DNA from: Bathyarchaeum sp965602795
GTDB lineage: Archaea; Thermoproteota; Bathyarchaeia; Bathyarchaeales; Bathyarchaeaceae
Reading direction: 5' to 3'
DNA: 18,154 nt
Assembly: GCA_965602795.1 (NCBI GenBank)
Contig: CBFCZR010000018.1
Span: 1 to 18,154, forward strand
Position 1 is the first letter of the stretch. Every line of letters starts with the position of its first letter. The notes below the pieces were generated by a model that saw nothing but the letters and a program-made list of their open reading frames with translations, did not search any database and had not been told where the DNA came from. Positions 8,191 to 14,225 of this stretch are shown in pieces. The translations under genes and the position numbers were made by a program.

Positions 8191-8558
8191 AGGGAAATGA
8201 TTACTTCAGAGAGCTCCTGGGCGTCAAGGTTCTTGAAGCAAAGGATGGCTACTCAAAAATGTCTTTGAAAATCTCTAAAGAGCACACAAATTTTGTTGGC
8301 TTTACCCATGGCGGGGTTGTATTTGCTCTGGCAGACTGCGCATTTGCTGAGGCAGTGAATTTTGGTGATAGGAAGGCTGTTGCGGTTCAGGTGAGCATAA
8401 ATTTTGTGAGACCTAGTTCAGAAGGGGATGTTTTGACCGCTGAAGCTGTAACTGTCTCGGAGGGGAGAACTTTCGTTCTGTGCAGCATAACTGTGAGAAA
8501 AGAAAGCAAGACTGTGGCTTTGTTCTCGGGTTTAGCGTACAAAATTCAGTCTAGTTGA
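8187..8558 (+). CDS. paaI: PaaI-family hotdog-fold acyl-CoA thioesterase
   Basis: Small thioesterase (123 residues) of the PaaI / 4HBT family, which hydrolyses aryl-CoA thioesters such as phenylacetyl-CoA or ring-hydroxylated forms to free acid and CoA. The active-site helix segment HGGVVFALADCAFAEAVN starts at H41; the HGG and the acid in ALAD (D50) are the family's catalytic and binding positions. The start overlaps the livM stop (ATGA), indicating translational coupling. In this island it could release arylacetate from IorAB-made CoA esters or protect the CoA pool. The exact acyl group is not determined. The gene converges on eS30, with 32 bases between the stops. Confidence 0.9.
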   Translation: MKGNDYFRELLGVKVLEAKDGYSKMSLKISKEHTNFVGFTHGGVVFALADCAFAEAVNFGDRKAVAVQVSINFVRPSSEGDVLTAEAVTVSEGRTFVLCSITVRKESKTVALFSGLAYKIQSS

Positions 8559-8590
8559 TAAGACGGCCTGAAAAGTGTAAAGGGAATTAT

Positions 8591-8779
8591 CTAGCGTCTG
8601 CGGCGTCTTCTTCTGCGGTGAGGCTTGTATTGTCCTGTTCCTCGGTCTAAGACAAATCGTTTATAGTATTTTTTACTGTTGCTGACTCTGGGAATGGCTG
8701 AATGTCTCTCTTTAGCCTCTACTTTAGGGGTAATCGCTCTAATCTTGCCCGCTTTGGATAACGAACCATGTGAAGGCAC
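8591..8779 (-). CDS. rps30e: Ribosomal protein eS30
   Basis: Small-subunit ribosomal protein eS30, 62 residues. The start MPSHGSLSKAGKIRAITPK and the central IPRVSNSKKYYKRFVL follow the archaeal S30e pattern closely, including the normal length. The start is GTG, supported by a strong SD (GGAGGTGA at 8784-8791) a few bases upstream. The tail ends in His followed by eight arginines encoded by mixed CGN/AGA codons. A TATA box at 8935-8943 and a structured leader at 8817-8910 precede it. eS30 is characteristic of TACK and Asgard archaea and helps place the organism. Confidence 0.92.
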   Translation of the reverse strand: MPSHGSLSKAGKIRAITPKVEAKERHSAIPRVSNSKKYYKRFVLDRGTGQYKPHRRRRRRRR

Positions 8780-8783
8780 AACT

Positions 8784-8791
8784 TCACCTCC
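8784..8791 (-). promoter_or_regulatory. Strong Shine-Dalgarno of eS30
   Basis: On the minus strand, GGAGGTGA precedes the GTG start by four bases. It fixes GTG at 8777-8779 as the start although it is not AUG. Confidence 0.8.
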
Positions 8792-8816
8792 TTATCTACA
8801 ACAACATTTGTTTATT

Positions 8817-8910
8817 GGGCATAAACATCGAAATGTTCCCATGAAAAGTCAAAGGGGGGATACCCCATCAAACTAACCAATGAGAACATTAAATGAACTT
8901 GTGTATGCCC
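8817..8910 (-). promoter_or_regulatory. Predicted structured RNA leader of eS30
   Basis: Read as minus-strand RNA, three nested helices can form. P1 pairs GGGCAUA (8904-8910) with UAUGCCC (8817-8823), then one mismatch and ACA with UGU. P2 pairs AAUGUUCUCAU (8880-8890) with AUGGGAACAUU (8832-8842), 11 continuous pairs with one G-U wobble. P3 pairs GGGG (8864-8867) with CCCC around UAU. On the plus strand the wobble would be an A/C mismatch, so the minus strand is favoured. The outer edge coincides with the start site expected from the TATA box. An alternative 8-pair helix, UCAAAGGG (8908-8915) with CCCUUUGA (8849-8856), would compete with P1. Function is unknown: ribosomal-protein autoregulation or an independent small RNA are possibilities. 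Confidence 0.5.
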
Positions 8911-8934
8911 TTTGATTGCAGGTTCTCAGCACAC

Positions 8935-8943
8935 TTTATAAAA
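8935..8943 (-). promoter_or_regulatory. TATA box for eS30 transcript
   Basis: Minus-strand TTTTATAAA is a good archaeal TATA element. A start about 26 bases from its centre falls at 8911-8914, in an AAAGGG context at the edge of the predicted leader structure. Confidence 0.6.
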
Positions 8944-9027
8944 CCTATGATATTGGTTATGCGGCAGATGTAATTGAGCGATTCTTCTGAGGTTAACTGT
9001 CACCATCTTTTCTATACTACAGAAAAC

Positions 9028-9111
9028 ATGGAAAAACAGCCAAATTTAGAGAAAAAGCTTCTTCAAATCAGAGAATTTAATCAAAGGAGCAACCCTTATA
9101 TGTCAAGTTGA
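9028..9111 (+). CDS. Possible 27-residue micro-ORF upstream of FKBP
   Basis: An ATG at 9028 opens a 27-codon frame (MEKQPNLEKKLLQIREFNQRS and six further residues) whose TGA overlaps the TTG at 9108, the first possible FKBP start, as TTGA. There is no convincing SD, and the candidate FKBP TATA box lies inside it. I do not recognise the peptide. It may be chance; it is listed because it occupies otherwise unexplained sequence and would matter if FKBP began at 9108. Confidence 0.15.
   Translation: MEKQPNLEKKLLQIREFNQRSNPYMSS
9093..9101 (+). promoter_or_regulatory. Possible TATA box for FKBP gene
   Basis: CCCTTATAT lies 25-30 bases before the expected start of transcription at about 9122-9125. 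That is just upstream of the GGAG SD at 9126-9129, supporting translation from TTG 9138. Confidence 0.4.
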
Positions 9112-9137
9112 GTTTGCGAAATTGTGGAGTTGATTTT

Positions 9138-9563
9138 TTGGTTATCAAAAATGGTAATTTAATAAAAATGCATTATAGCGCTAAAATTGGCGACCAACTG
9201 ATTGATACCTCCCGAAACAAAGACCCTGTTGAATTTAAGGTTGGTGAAGGGCAAGTTCTCCAAGGCTTAGATGAAGCTGTTGTTGGACTTAAGACCGGAG
9301 ATAAGAAGGCTGTTGTGGTTCCGCCTGAGAAGGCGTACGGTCAACGGAAAAAAGGTCTCACCCAAAAGATTCGTCGGGATAAATCCAAAGAACCGCCCAA
9401 AGGGATTGAAGTTGGAAATCTCATTCAGTACAAAAACGAGCAAGGCAAGAACATGTATGCCACTATAACAAAGGTTGAAGAGGATAATATTGCCGTTGAC
9501 CTAAACCATCCTCTTGCTGGCAAAACAATAAATTTTGATCTAGAAATAGTGGATGTCAAGTAG
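9138..9563 (+). CDS. FKBP-type peptidyl-prolyl cis-trans isomerase (SlyD-like)
   Basis: Cytoplasmic prolyl isomerase/chaperone, about 141 residues from TTG 9138. The sequence begins MVIKNGNLIKMHYSAKIGDQLIDTS, a usual FKBP opening. GQVLQGLDEAVVGLKTGDKKAVVVPPEKAYG is the FKBP core, followed by an insert-in-flap domain and the closing NHPLAGKTINFDLEIV seen in SlyD-like archaeal FKBPs. GGAG at 9126-9129 is 8 bases before TTG 9138. An upstream in-frame TTG at 9108 would add ten residues that do not resemble the family and lacks a close SD, so I prefer 9138. No histidine-rich SlyD metal tail is present. The gene is convergent with the CoA-binding protein gene. Confidence 0.9.
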   Translation: MVIKNGNLIKMHYSAKIGDQLIDTSRNKDPVEFKVGEGQVLQGLDEAVVGLKTGDKKAVVVPPEKAYGQRKKGLTQKIRRDKSKEPPKGIEVGNLIQYKNEQGKNMYATITKVEEDNIAVDLNHPLAGKTINFDLEIVDVK

Positions 9564-9722
9564 GTTCTGAAAAGCTATCTGTGCACACAAAATATTGCCA
9601 AACCCGTCAGGTGTATCGATCCATTTTTGGATGACCCCCTCATAGCTTTGGATAGTTAAATCCTCGTTTAACCCTATCCCTCACTTTTGGTGCACAAATA
9701 TTCGCATGCAAAAGACTGCTTG

Positions 9723-10124
9723 CTAATTCTGTTTGCTTCGTCTTTCAACCATAACGCAGACTCCGTGGACAACTTTGATGTTGTTTTGTTTGCAAAAGTT
9801 GAGTGCTGTTTCAGATTCAGATCCAGGTTGCATCCACACTTTATTGATTCCAAGCTTCTTGCAGTCTTTCACAATCTGGTTTGTCACTTTCGGAGGAACA
9901 ACTAAGTCAACAACCTGCGGCAGTTCAGGCAAGGACTCAAGGTTCGGGTAACATTTGTCGCCTAGGATTTCATCTGCATTCGGATTCACAGGATAGACTT
10001 GGTATCCGGCGGCTCGCAGGTCTCTGTACACTTGGTGACCATACTTGCTGGGGTCTCTGCTGGCACCCACAACCGTAAAAACGTTGCTTTTTTCCAAAAA
10101 TTCTTCTATCAGCTTCGCATCCAT
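9723..10124 (-). CDS. CoA-binding domain protein (YccU family)
   Basis: A 133-residue stand-alone CoA_binding_2 protein with a Rossmann-like fold, the domain also found in succinyl-CoA synthetase alpha subunits. The nucleotide loop is VVGASRDPSKYGHQVYRDL, followed by GYQVYPVNPNADEILG and late VWMQPGSESETALNFCKQ and VVHGVCVMVE, all typical of YccU/YneT proteins. The ATG start has GAGGGA upstream on the minus strand, 6 bases away. The biochemical role of this family is poorly defined; CoA or nucleotide binding is inferred from the fold. No operon partner on this strand. Confidence 0.88.
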   Translation of the reverse strand: MDAKLIEEFLEKSNVFTVVGASRDPSKYGHQVYRDLRAAGYQVYPVNPNADEILGDKCYPNLESLPELPQVVDLVVPPKVTNQIVKDCKKLGINKVWMQPGSESETALNFCKQNNIKVVHGVCVMVERRSKQN

Positions 10125-10255
10125 AATTGTATCCCTCTATTCCTCTCATGCCTGCACGTCTTAAGTTTTGCTCGAGTTTCTCTTGTCTGAATTTGCTTTG
10201 GTTAATAGATATATCTCAGAAAATGTGGAAGACTGCCAAAAACTGATTTTGTGAA

Positions 10256-10265
10256 GGTTTATATC
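10256..10265 (+). promoter_or_regulatory. TATA box for the NifU-like gene
   Basis: GGTTTATATC is a close match to the archaeal TATA consensus. It predicts a start near 10286-10289, directly upstream of the AGGTG SD (10289-10293) for ATG 10300. Confidence 0.6.
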
Positions 10266-10299
10266 CTGCCATATCACACGGGGATTTAAGGTGTATGAG

Positions 10300-10533
10300 A
10301 TGAGTGAAACAATGGATGATCGGGTGAAGAAGGCTCTTGAACAAGTGAGGCCACAGTTGCAGGCTGACGGCGGAGACATAGAATACGTGGGATTCGATGA
10401 CGGCATCGTGAAAGTGAAACTTAAAGGCGCATGCAACGGATGCCCAATGTCAACCATGACTCTGCAATGGGGCGTAGAAAACTTCCTCAAGAAACGCATA
10501 CCCGAAGTTAAAAAAGTAGAAGCCGTAAAGTAA
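10300..10533 (+). CDS. NifU-like C-terminal domain protein (Fe-S scaffold/carrier)
   Basis: A 77-residue NifU C-terminal-domain (Nfu) protein that holds or transfers a [4Fe-4S] cluster to client proteins. It has LQADGGDIEYV near residue 20 and the cluster-binding CNGC (C45, C48) in a GACNGCPMSTMTL context. ATG 10300 is chosen because AGGTG (10289-10293) lies 6 bases upstream and the TATA box places the transcript start just before it. GTG 10291 would put the start almost at the transcript end and overlap the SD. Its possible clients include the cluster-rich IorA in this window, but no link beyond proximity is seen. Confidence 0.92.
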   Translation: MSETMDDRVKKALEQVRPQLQADGGDIEYVGFDDGIVKVKLKGACNGCPMSTMTLQWGVENFLKKRIPEVKKVEAVK

Positions 10534-10558
10534 CAAGTCCACGTTCAAATGCATCTTC

Positions 10559-10570
10559 TATTTTTATTTT
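10559..10570 (+). terminator. T-rich tract after the NifU-like gene
   Basis: TATTTTTATTTT lies 26-37 bases past the stop and is a plausible intrinsic archaeal terminator for the + strand transcript. Confidence 0.45.
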
Positions 10571-10620
10571 CCCAATTCTGCACCAAACGCTATTCTGTTA
10601 ATTAGTGCGACACTATTAGG

Positions 10621-11154
10621 TTAGTCTTTGTTTTTCTTCAGTTCTTCTTCGATGTTTTCCAAGAAACCGGAGACCATAGGTAGCAGCTTCAAGAGTTGCG
10701 TTACAGTTTCGTAGATTTTGGGGTATGTTTCGAACTTTTTCATTTCTTTTCTGTTGGCATCCAAGGTTTTCTTCATTTCTTCAAGTTCCTCGCTTATGTC
10801 GCCCATGAAGCTCTCGGTCATCAAAAAGTACCTTGGAGAAATGAAAGGAAGCTTCTCCATCTTGTAGATGTGCTTATGTGTCCCTGAGATGGTTTCTTTG
10901 GTGATTATGTTCATCTTTAGTAATTTGCGCACAGCCTTTGAGATGGTTCCCGCTGAGAAACCTGTCAATATCTGTAAATCATGTTGGGTTAACTCTTTTC
11001 TGATGTAAAAATATACCATGACCTTAGATATTATGTGGTGCCGCCCAGTGAATTCAGAAGCTTTTGTTGCAAAAAACTCTACTATCTCCTTTTCAATCGC
11101 CCTAATTTCGGGGTCAAAACCAGAGGTGTCAAACAAGTTCTTGTCTGGTGTCAC
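10621..11154 (-). CDS. Winged-helix transcriptional regulator, MarR/GbsR-like (second of tandem pair)
   Basis: A 177-residue cytoplasmic DNA-binding protein. The winged helix-turn-helix spans about residues 43-100, with recognition region LQILTGFSAGTISKAVRKLLKMNIITKE. The C-terminal third is rich in Glu/Lys and likely helical or coiled-coil, for dimerisation (SEELEEMKKTLDANRKEMKKFE). It starts with GTG overlapping the upstream regulator's TGA (GTGA at 11151-11154), so translation is coupled. The two regulators are clear paralogs in the HTH. A heterodimer, or two homodimers on related sites, would be possible. Likely target: the divergent ABC exporter genes. Confidence 0.85.
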   Translation of the reverse strand: MTPDKNLFDTSGFDPEIRAIEKEIVEFFATKASEFTGRHHIISKVMVYFYIRKELTQHDLQILTGFSAGTISKAVRKLLKMNIITKETISGTHKHIYKMEKLPFISPRYFLMTESFMGDISEELEEMKKTLDANRKEMKKFETYPKIYETVTQLLKLLPMVSGFLENIEEELKKNKD

Positions 11155-11678
11155 TGGTCACTTCCACTCCCGTTTTGCTCTGGGACCTGTGTCAACATTT
11201 TCTGGGTAGCATGTTCTATTGCAGGAAATACGGCTTCCATTTTATTGACGAACTCGCTGACTTCTTCGTAGCCTTTTTTGTTTGAGAGATGCGGTTGAGC
11301 TAGTTTGCTTTTGATTTTTTTGAGGAACTGTTTTTGTTGCGCAAAATATTCGAAGATGTTGGTTACTGAACGAGACCCTGGTTGGGCTATGCTCCCTTCG
11401 AGTTCATAGTTATATTCCCTTGTTTGTGGATTCTGAGTTTTGCGGATTATGCCCATCTTTTCAAGTGACCGGAGGCTGTTTGAGATTGTTCCTAGGCTGT
11501 AGCCTGTGATTTCTCGCAGTTGTTTTTGGGTTGTTTTTCTGTGGAGGTAGGTGAGTGCAATGATTTTGGAGATTTTTGGTTGACGTCCTTTAAGGAAGCT
11601 CAGGTTTGTTATGATGTCCACTAGTTTGTGGTCTATTTCTCTGAGTTTTTGTTCGGCAGTTTGGTTGTCCGGTTTCAT
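11151..11678 (-). CDS. Winged-helix transcriptional regulator, MarR/GbsR-like (first of tandem pair)
   Basis: A 175-residue regulator with a winged helix-turn-helix at about residues 36-95; the recognition segment is LREITGYSLGTISNSLRSLEK. The C-terminus is helical and basic/acidic mixed, probably a dimerisation coil. It shares the pattern G(Y/F)SxGTIS and KMxIIxK with the next gene, evidence of tandem duplication. No SD precedes the ATG, and a minus-strand TATA-like ACTTATATC (11705-11713) predicts a start only about 5 bases upstream, so the mRNA is likely leaderless. It is divergent from the ABC ATPase gene and probably controls both directions through the repeats in between. Confidence 0.85.
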   Translation of the reverse strand: MKPDNQTAEQKLREIDHKLVDIITNLSFLKGRQPKISKIIALTYLHRKTTQKQLREITGYSLGTISNSLRSLEKMGIIRKTQNPQTREYNYELEGSIAQPGSRSVTNIFEYFAQQKQFLKKIKSKLAQPHLSNKKGYEEVSEFVNKMEAVFPAIEHATQKMLTQVPEQNGSGSDQ

Positions 11679-11704
11679 TTCGTGTTGTTAGTTCGTTTGT
11701 GAAA

Positions 11705-11713
11705 GATATAAGT
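11705..11713 (-). promoter_or_regulatory. TATA box for regulator pair
   Basis: Minus-strand ACTTATATC is centred about 31 bases before the regulator ATG. It predicts a leaderless or near-leaderless transcript, consistent with the missing SD. Confidence 0.5.
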
Positions 11714-11719
11714 ATTTTT

Positions 11720-11741
11720 CATTTTTCATGAATTTTGAAAA
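11720..11741. promoter_or_regulatory. Operator-like repeat copy 1
   Basis: It contains the core TTCAYGAAWTTTGAAA (core at 11725-11740) with inverted-repeat character (TTTTCA and TGAAAA arms). It lies between the two divergent TATA boxes, where a bound regulator could block both. It matches copy 2 at 17 of 22 positions. Confidence 0.5.
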
Positions 11742-11743
11742 GG

Positions 11744-11752
11744 CTTAAATAT
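11744..11752 (+). promoter_or_regulatory. TATA box for the ABC exporter operon
   Basis: CTTAAATAT lies between the two operator-like repeats and predicts a start near 11774, about 38 bases before the ATPase ATG. Confidence 0.5.
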
Positions 11753-11777
11753 GCGAGAGATACAGTACACCACGTTT

Positions 11778-11799
11778 CAATATTCACGAAATTTGAAAC
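11778..11799. promoter_or_regulatory. Operator-like repeat copy 2
   Basis: Second copy of the core TTCAYGAAWTTTGAAA (11783-11798), 58 bases from copy 1, just after the predicted start of the ABC transcript. A longer palindrome GTTTCAA ... TTGAAAC (11774-11799) encloses it. Occupancy here would obstruct the polymerase. Confidence 0.5.
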
Positions 11800-11811
11800 A
11801 GGAAACAATGG

Positions 11812-12759
11812 ATGACAACAAACCAAACAACAATCAAAACAACCGACCTCACCAAATACTACGGCAAAGACGTCGGCATACAAAACCTCAACCTCCAAGT
11901 AAACCAAGGAGAAATCTTCGGATTCCTAGGACCAAACGGAGCAGGAAAAACAACAACAATCAGAACCCTACTAGACATCATACGACCCACATCAGGAAAA
12001 GCCACAATCTTCGGATACGACACACAACAAGAAACACAAAAAATCCACAACCAAATCGCTTACCTGCCCGGAGAGTTGGGATTCCCAAAAAACTGGACAG
12101 CACAACGAACAATACGATATATGCTCAAGCTATTCAATCGTACCATCAAATGGAGCGCCGTCAAACAGTTAGCCCGTCACCTGAACCTCGACATGGACAA
12201 AAAGGTTCATGAGCTTTCAAAAGGCAACAAACAAAAAATCGGTATAATCCTAATTCTAGTCCCCGATGTTGATCTACTAATCTTAGACGAACCCACATCA
12301 GGACTGGACCCCTTAATCAAAAACGAATTCTACAAGCTGCTAGCCGAAAAACAGGAGCAATCCAACTGCACAGTCTTCCTTAGCTCCCACCAGCTAGAGG
12401 AAGTAGAAAAGGTCGCCCACCGCGTAGGAATCATCAACAAAGGCACCCTTATCGAAGTTTCAACCCTGACTGAACTCAAAAAACTCGCCTTCAAACATGT
12501 AGAAATACAGTTAGCTTCCTCAGCCGACGCAAAACTTCCCGCCCAATTAAAGAAGACAGTTAAAAACTTGAGTGTGCATGATTCGAAGCTGAGTTTCGTT
12601 TGTAGCCGAGGCAATCTTGACGCTGTGTTGTCGTGGCTGCAGACTGTTGATTTCAGTGACGTCAATGTCCGGAACTCCACGTTGGAGGACATTTTTCTGG
12701 AGTATTATCAGGTGTCGCCCTACGGGAACAGCTTAAACAACACGGGGGAGGTGGCGTAA
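11812..12759 (+). CDS. ABC transporter ATPase subunit (ABC-2/DrrA-NatA type)
   Basis: A 315-residue ATPase of an ABC-2-type transporter, probably an exporter. Walker A GPNGAGKTT is at residues 40-48, a YLPGE Q-loop-region motif near 84-88, the signature LSKGNKQK at 135-142 (a variant of LSGGQ common in this subfamily), Walker B LLILDEP at 155-161, and an LSSHQLEE switch-His region near 187-194. The C-terminal 90 residues form the extension typical of DrrA/CcmA-like proteins. GGA at 11801-11803 is 8 bases before the ATG. The stop abuts the permease start. The exported substrate is unknown; the paired divergent regulators suggest induction by a toxic compound or envelope signal, an inference. 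Confidence 0.93.
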   Translation: MTTNQTTIKTTDLTKYYGKDVGIQNLNLQVNQGEIFGFLGPNGAGKTTTIRTLLDIIRPTSGKATIFGYDTQQETQKIHNQIAYLPGELGFPKNWTAQRTIRYMLKLFNRTIKWSAVKQLARHLNLDMDKKVHELSKGNKQKIGIILILVPDVDLLILDEPTSGLDPLIKNEFYKLLAEKQEQSNCTVFLSSHQLEEVEKVAHRVGIINKGTLIEVSTLTELKKLAFKHVEIQLASSADAKLPAQLKKTVKNLSVHDSKLSFVCSRGNLDAVLSWLQTVDFSDVNVRNSTLEDIFLEYYQVSPYGNSLNNTGEVA

Positions 12760-13584
12760 ATGTGGAAGCCCTTTAACATAGCTAAAGAAGACGTTTTCGA
12801 CAAGAAATGGTCCATTATTGGCGTAGGCATTCTTGTCGGTTTGATGGGACTTTACGTTATCAACATGTTTAATACGCTGGACTTCAGCCAACTGGAAGAC
12901 TACATCAACAGTCTGCCCGACTCGATGATAGCGCTGCTAGGCGGAGAACTGGACATAACAAACCCCTACTCGCTCACAAACTCATATGTCTACTCTTTCA
13001 TGTGGCTATACTGCGGCATCTTCCTTGTTTACATGGCAAGCAGCCTAGTGCCTCAAGACGTAGAAAACCACACCATTGACCTAACCCTCTCAAAGCCCGT
13101 CTCCCGCGAAGAATACTTAATCGGCAAAATCTCGTTCGTCTACATCTTCATCTTAGCTTTGATGGCAATCATCACAGTGTTCATCGCCTCAGGTATGGTT
13201 TCGTCAGAAATTTTCATCCAAGAAGGAATATACTGGGAAAGGGTGGCTGCAGCAACACTGATGGCAATTCTGCACCTTGGAACATTGGTTATGACTGCCG
13301 TTTTCGCTTCAACAATATTTCTTGACGCCAAAAAATCAACTCTTGCAGCGGTGATTGTGCTGTTCGTCATGTTCTTCATTGGAGACTTCTCGCCGGTCAT
13401 GAACCCAGACATAGGCAACACCCTACAGTACTTCTCAACATGGTTCTACTACGGCACGGCACAAGTTTTTGGAGCAGGAAACTTCACAAACCTTGCCCGC
13501 GACGTGCTGGTGCTAGGAGCAATCAACATTGCATTAATCACTGCAAGTCTATTCGTGTTCCGCAAAAGAGACATACCCGTCTAA
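12760..13584 (+). CDS. ABC-2 type transporter permease
   Basis: A 274-residue membrane protein with about six hydrophobic segments: the first near residues 18-38, later ones around LIGKISFVYIFILALMAII, LMAILHLGTLVMTAVFAST, STLAAVIVLFVMFFI and near the C-terminus before a basic end (FRKRDIPV). A large extracytoplasmic segment follows the first segment, as is usual in ABC-2 permeases. The internal VENHTIDLTLSKPVSREEYLIGK matches the conserved motif of this family (loss/gain 'LSKPVSR' region). The start immediately follows the ATPase stop (TAAATG), so the two form one operon and one transporter. Confidence 0.9.
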   Translation: MWKPFNIAKEDVFDKKWSIIGVGILVGLMGLYVINMFNTLDFSQLEDYINSLPDSMIALLGGELDITNPYSLTNSYVYSFMWLYCGIFLVYMASSLVPQDVENHTIDLTLSKPVSREEYLIGKISFVYIFILALMAIITVFIASGMVSSEIFIQEGIYWERVAAATLMAILHLGTLVMTAVFASTIFLDAKKSTLAAVIVLFVMFFIGDFSPVMNPDIGNTLQYFSTWFYYGTAQVFGAGNFTNLARDVLVLGAINIALITASLFVFRKRDIPV

Positions 13585-13592
13585 CCTCCCCT

Positions 13593-13603
13593 CTTTTTCT
13601 TTG
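13593..13603 (+). terminator. T-tract after the ABC-2 operon
   Basis: CTTTTTCTTTG starts 9 bases after the permease stop and is a plausible intrinsic terminator, separating the exporter operon from the macro-domain gene. Confidence 0.4.
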
Positions 13604-13665
13604 TGAAATTGCGGGAATGACAAGAACTAAAAACCGTCTCTGCATAGCATTCTCTGTGGAAAGAC

Positions 13666-14199
13666 ATGAAAGCCAAAATCAACAACACTGTCTTAGAACT
13701 AGTTCAAGGTGACATAACCGACCAGACTACAGACGCTATAGTTAACGCTGCAAACACTGCCTTACAGATGGGCGGCGGGGTCGCAGGAGCCATCAGAAGA
13801 AGAGGCGGCCCCGAAATTCAGGAAGAATGCAACAGTATAGGGGGAACCTATGTGGGTGGAGCCGTGATAACAACTGGCGGAAAGTTGGCGGCTAAATACG
13901 TGATTCACGCTGTGGGTCCGAGACAGGGGGACGAGCATGCGGACTCAAAGCTGAAAGACGCAACCCTGAACTCCTTAAAGTTGGCTGACAAAAACCGTTT
14001 GAAGAGCATAGCCTTCCCTGCCATAAGCACGGGAATCTATGGGTTCCCAAAAGACCGATGTGCCACCATAATGCTTTCAACAACTATAGCGTATCTGGAA
14101 GGACCAACAAAACTGGAAAAAGTTGTCTTTTGCCTTTACGACAACAAAACCCTAGAAATTTTTGAGCACACTCTCCAATCTCTGACACATAAACGCTAA
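13666..14199 (+). CDS. Macro-domain protein (ADP-ribose / O-acetyl-ADP-ribose binding)
   Basis: A 177-residue single macro domain, likely an ADP-ribosyl or O-acetyl-ADP-ribose hydrolase of the YmdB/AF1521-like group. Binding elements are visible: GDIT at residues 15-18, NAAN at 27-30, GGGVAGAI at 36-43 and ISTGIYGFPKD at 120-130. The length is normal and the ORF is uninterrupted. The ATG at 13666 has GGAAAG a few bases upstream. It converges with the GNAT gene (26 bases between stops). A functional link between deacylation products and the acetyltransferase is conceivable but not shown. Confidence 0.93.
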   Translation: MKAKINNTVLELVQGDITDQTTDAIVNAANTALQMGGGVAGAIRRRGGPEIQEECNSIGGTYVGGAVITTGGKLAAKYVIHAVGPRQGDEHADSKLKDATLNSLKLADKNRLKSIAFPAISTGIYGFPKDRCATIMLSTTIAYLEGPTKLEKVVFCLYDNKTLEIFEHTLQSLTHKR

Positions 14200-14225
14200 G
14201 CCATAAAGAAGTAACAGCAGTTTTG

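Noticed and set aside
9581..9702. Imperfect direct repeat GTGCACA(CAA)AATATT at 9581 and 9690
   Set aside because: About a dozen matching bases with an internal gap in AT-rich intergenic DNA; no promoter or mobile-element context supports a function.
10603..10615. Small hairpin TAGTG-CGA-CACTA at the end of the regulator gene
   Set aside because: Only five base pairs, and archaeal termination does not depend on hairpins; likely chance.
11751..12212. 153-codon + strand frame overlapping the ABC ATPase start
   Set aside because: The composition (Asn/Arg/Thr/Pro repeats) is that of an out-of-frame translation of the ATPase gene, whose Walker A motif lies in the other frame.
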